64,000 nt of DNA from Arthrobacter sp. U41 (GTDB lineage: Bacteria > Actinomycetota > Actinomycetes > Actinomycetales > Micrococcaceae): the NCBI RefSeq assembly GCF_007679325.1, contig NZ_VEGI01000003.1, forward strand, positions 198,242 through 262,241, given 5' to 3'. A model generated the notes under the pieces. It did no database searches and had not been told where the DNA came from. It saw nothing but the letters and a program-made list of their open reading frames with translations. The position numbers were made by a program, and so were the translations under genes. Shown here one piece after another: positions 63,128 to 64,000 of the stretch (position 1 is the first letter of the stretch; each line of letters opens with the position of its first letter).

Positions 63128-64000
63128 TCAGAGCCCGTACTCCTCCAGCAGCTTCAGCCAGACTTCGCTGATGGTGGGGTAGGCGGGCACGGCATGCCAC
63201 AGCCGGTCCAGCGGCACTTCGCCGACGACCGCGATGGTGGCGGCATGCAGCAGCTCGGCAACGTCGGGTCCCGCGAAGGTGGCGCCCAGCAGCACCCTGC
63301 GGTCCTCGTCGACCACCAGTTGGGCCCAGCCCTCGTACCGTTCGGCGTGCAGCGAGGACCCTGCCACCTGGATGGGCAGTTCCACGGAGGACACCCGGAA
63401 ACCGTCCCGTTCCGCCTGCCGCACCGTCCGGCCCACAGTGGCCAGTTCCGGATCGGTGAACACAACGTTGGGCACCGCGTGGTCGTCGGCGGTCCGGGCG
63501 TAGCGGCTCCACGCGGCGGCCTCGCCCCTGAGCTCGCCCTTGGCCCGGGCAGCGATGGCGTCACCTGTGGCGCGCGCCCCGTACTTCCCCTGATGCGTCA
63601 GCATGGCCTTCCCGGCGGCGTCGCCCGCAGCGTACAGCCACGGGTCGGCGTCGTTCCCGGCGGCGCCCGCGACGAGGCCCGTGGAATCGGTGCTGAGCCG
63701 GAGTTCCGTCCCTTCCGCGGCGGCGAGGCCGATGCTTTCCAGTCCGATCCCCTCGAGGGCGGGGTGCCGGCCGGTGGCGACCAGGACCTTGTCCGCCGTC
63801 ACCGTGGCGCCGCCCTCCAGCTCAAGGGTGAGGGAATTATCGTCATTCTCGCGGACACTGTTCGTGCCGGTGTGGAGGTGCAGATCCACGCCGTCCGCGC
63901 GCAGCCCGGACGCTACCAGCGCGGCGGCCTCCTCCGGGAAGGCCCCCAGCAGGCGGCCGCGGGCCACCAGGGTCACCGAAGCGCCGAGCCGGGCGAACGC
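63128..64000 (-). CDS. FAD/NAD(P)-dependent disulfide oxidoreductase family protein, 5' end outside
   Basis: The frame runs to the right edge, so the FAD-binding N-terminus and redox Cys region are missing. Visible are AFARLGASVTLVARG (NAD-binding domain), KVLVATGRHPAL, the second FAD motif LYAAGDAAGKAMLTHQGKYGARATGDAI, and the C-terminal dimerisation domain VVFTDPELATVGRTVRQAE ... LHAATIAVVGEVPLDRLWHAVPAYPTISEVWLKLLEEYGL with HAVPAYPTISE, where glutathione or lipoamide enzymes carry HAHPTxSE. The His-Pro change suggests a mercuric-reductase-like or uncharacterised subgroup. Confidence 0.9.
   Translation of the reverse strand, partial: AFARLGASVTLVARGRLLGAFPEEAAALVASGLRADGVDLHLHTGTNSVRENDDNSLTLELEGGATVTADKVLVATGRHPALEGIGLESIGLAAAEGTELRLSTDSTGLVAGAAGNDADPWLYAAGDAAGKAMLTHQGKYGARATGDAIAARAKGELRGEAAAWSRYARTADDHAVPNVVFTDPELATVGRTVRQAERDGFRVSSVELPIQVAGSSLHAERYEGWAQLVVDEDRRVLLGATFAGPDVAELLHAATIAVVGEVPLDRLWHAVPAYPTISEVWLKLLEEYGL

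Overview
The window is high-GC DNA from an actinobacterium, most likely a member of the Micrococcaceae close to Arthrobacter or Pseudarthrobacter. The signs are an IdeR/DtxR-type iron box, a LexA-type SOS box of the GAAC-N4-GTTC form, a c-di-AMP (ydaO-type) riboswitch in front of a cell-wall lytic enzyme, the actinobacterial histidine phosphatase/DUF3090/SCO1664 gene trio, an Lhr helicase paired with a Nei glycosylase, and frequent GTG starts. Genus-level placement is an inference; no marker gene such as rRNA is present.

Layout. 1-3.5 kb: four plus-strand oxidoreductases (a cut-off aldo/keto reductase, two SDRs, an FAD monooxygenase), followed by about 370 gene-free bases with a palindrome. 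3.9-7.8 kb: an iron(III) ABC importer operon read leftward from an IdeR box. 7.9-15.2 kb: a GH76-like glycosidase, a fatty-acid oxidation pair (hydroxyacyl-CoA and acyl-CoA dehydrogenase), a DUF1684 protein, a secreted endonuclease, and a TetR regulator divergent from an F420-reductase-like protein with three operator-like palindromes between them. 15.4-25 kb: PEP carboxylase, a DedA protein, a pseudouridine synthase, an ArsR/SRPBCC pair and a MocR/YczE divergent pair. 24.3-30.3 kb: nei and lhr. 30.4-37.8 kb: a DUF4232 lipoprotein, YcnI and a membrane neighbour, PEP synthase with its regulatory kinase/phosphorylase, and a DJ-1 family protein.

37.9-44.4 kb is the accessory part. It holds an alpha/beta hydrolase, the histidine phosphatase/DUF3090/SCO1664 trio, and then a 2.9-kb segment bounded by exact 15-bp direct repeats. 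One repeat is the 3' end of tRNA-Ser(CGA) including CCA; the other lies beside a strong hairpin that looks like the tRNA's original terminator. I read this segment as the remnant of an element integrated in the tRNA gene. It contains a perfect 25-bp-arm palindrome, an SOS box, a gene broken by an amber codon, an Imm8-like orphan immunity gene and several small unknown genes, but no integrase.

44.6-64 kb: an uncharacterised three-gene cluster (MDR dehydrogenase, divergent PTPS/QueD-like protein, GT4 glycosyltransferase), an AlkZ-like protein, tadA, a PAP2 phosphatase, upp, a VOC protein, the riboswitch-controlled lytic enzyme, a two-component system, an orphan winged-helix regulator, dodecin, a SixA-like phosphatase, an EamA exporter, and a TetR/YhgE/degenerate ABC-ATPase operon behind a 16-bp palindromic operator. 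The window ends inside a flavoprotein disulfide reductase family gene.
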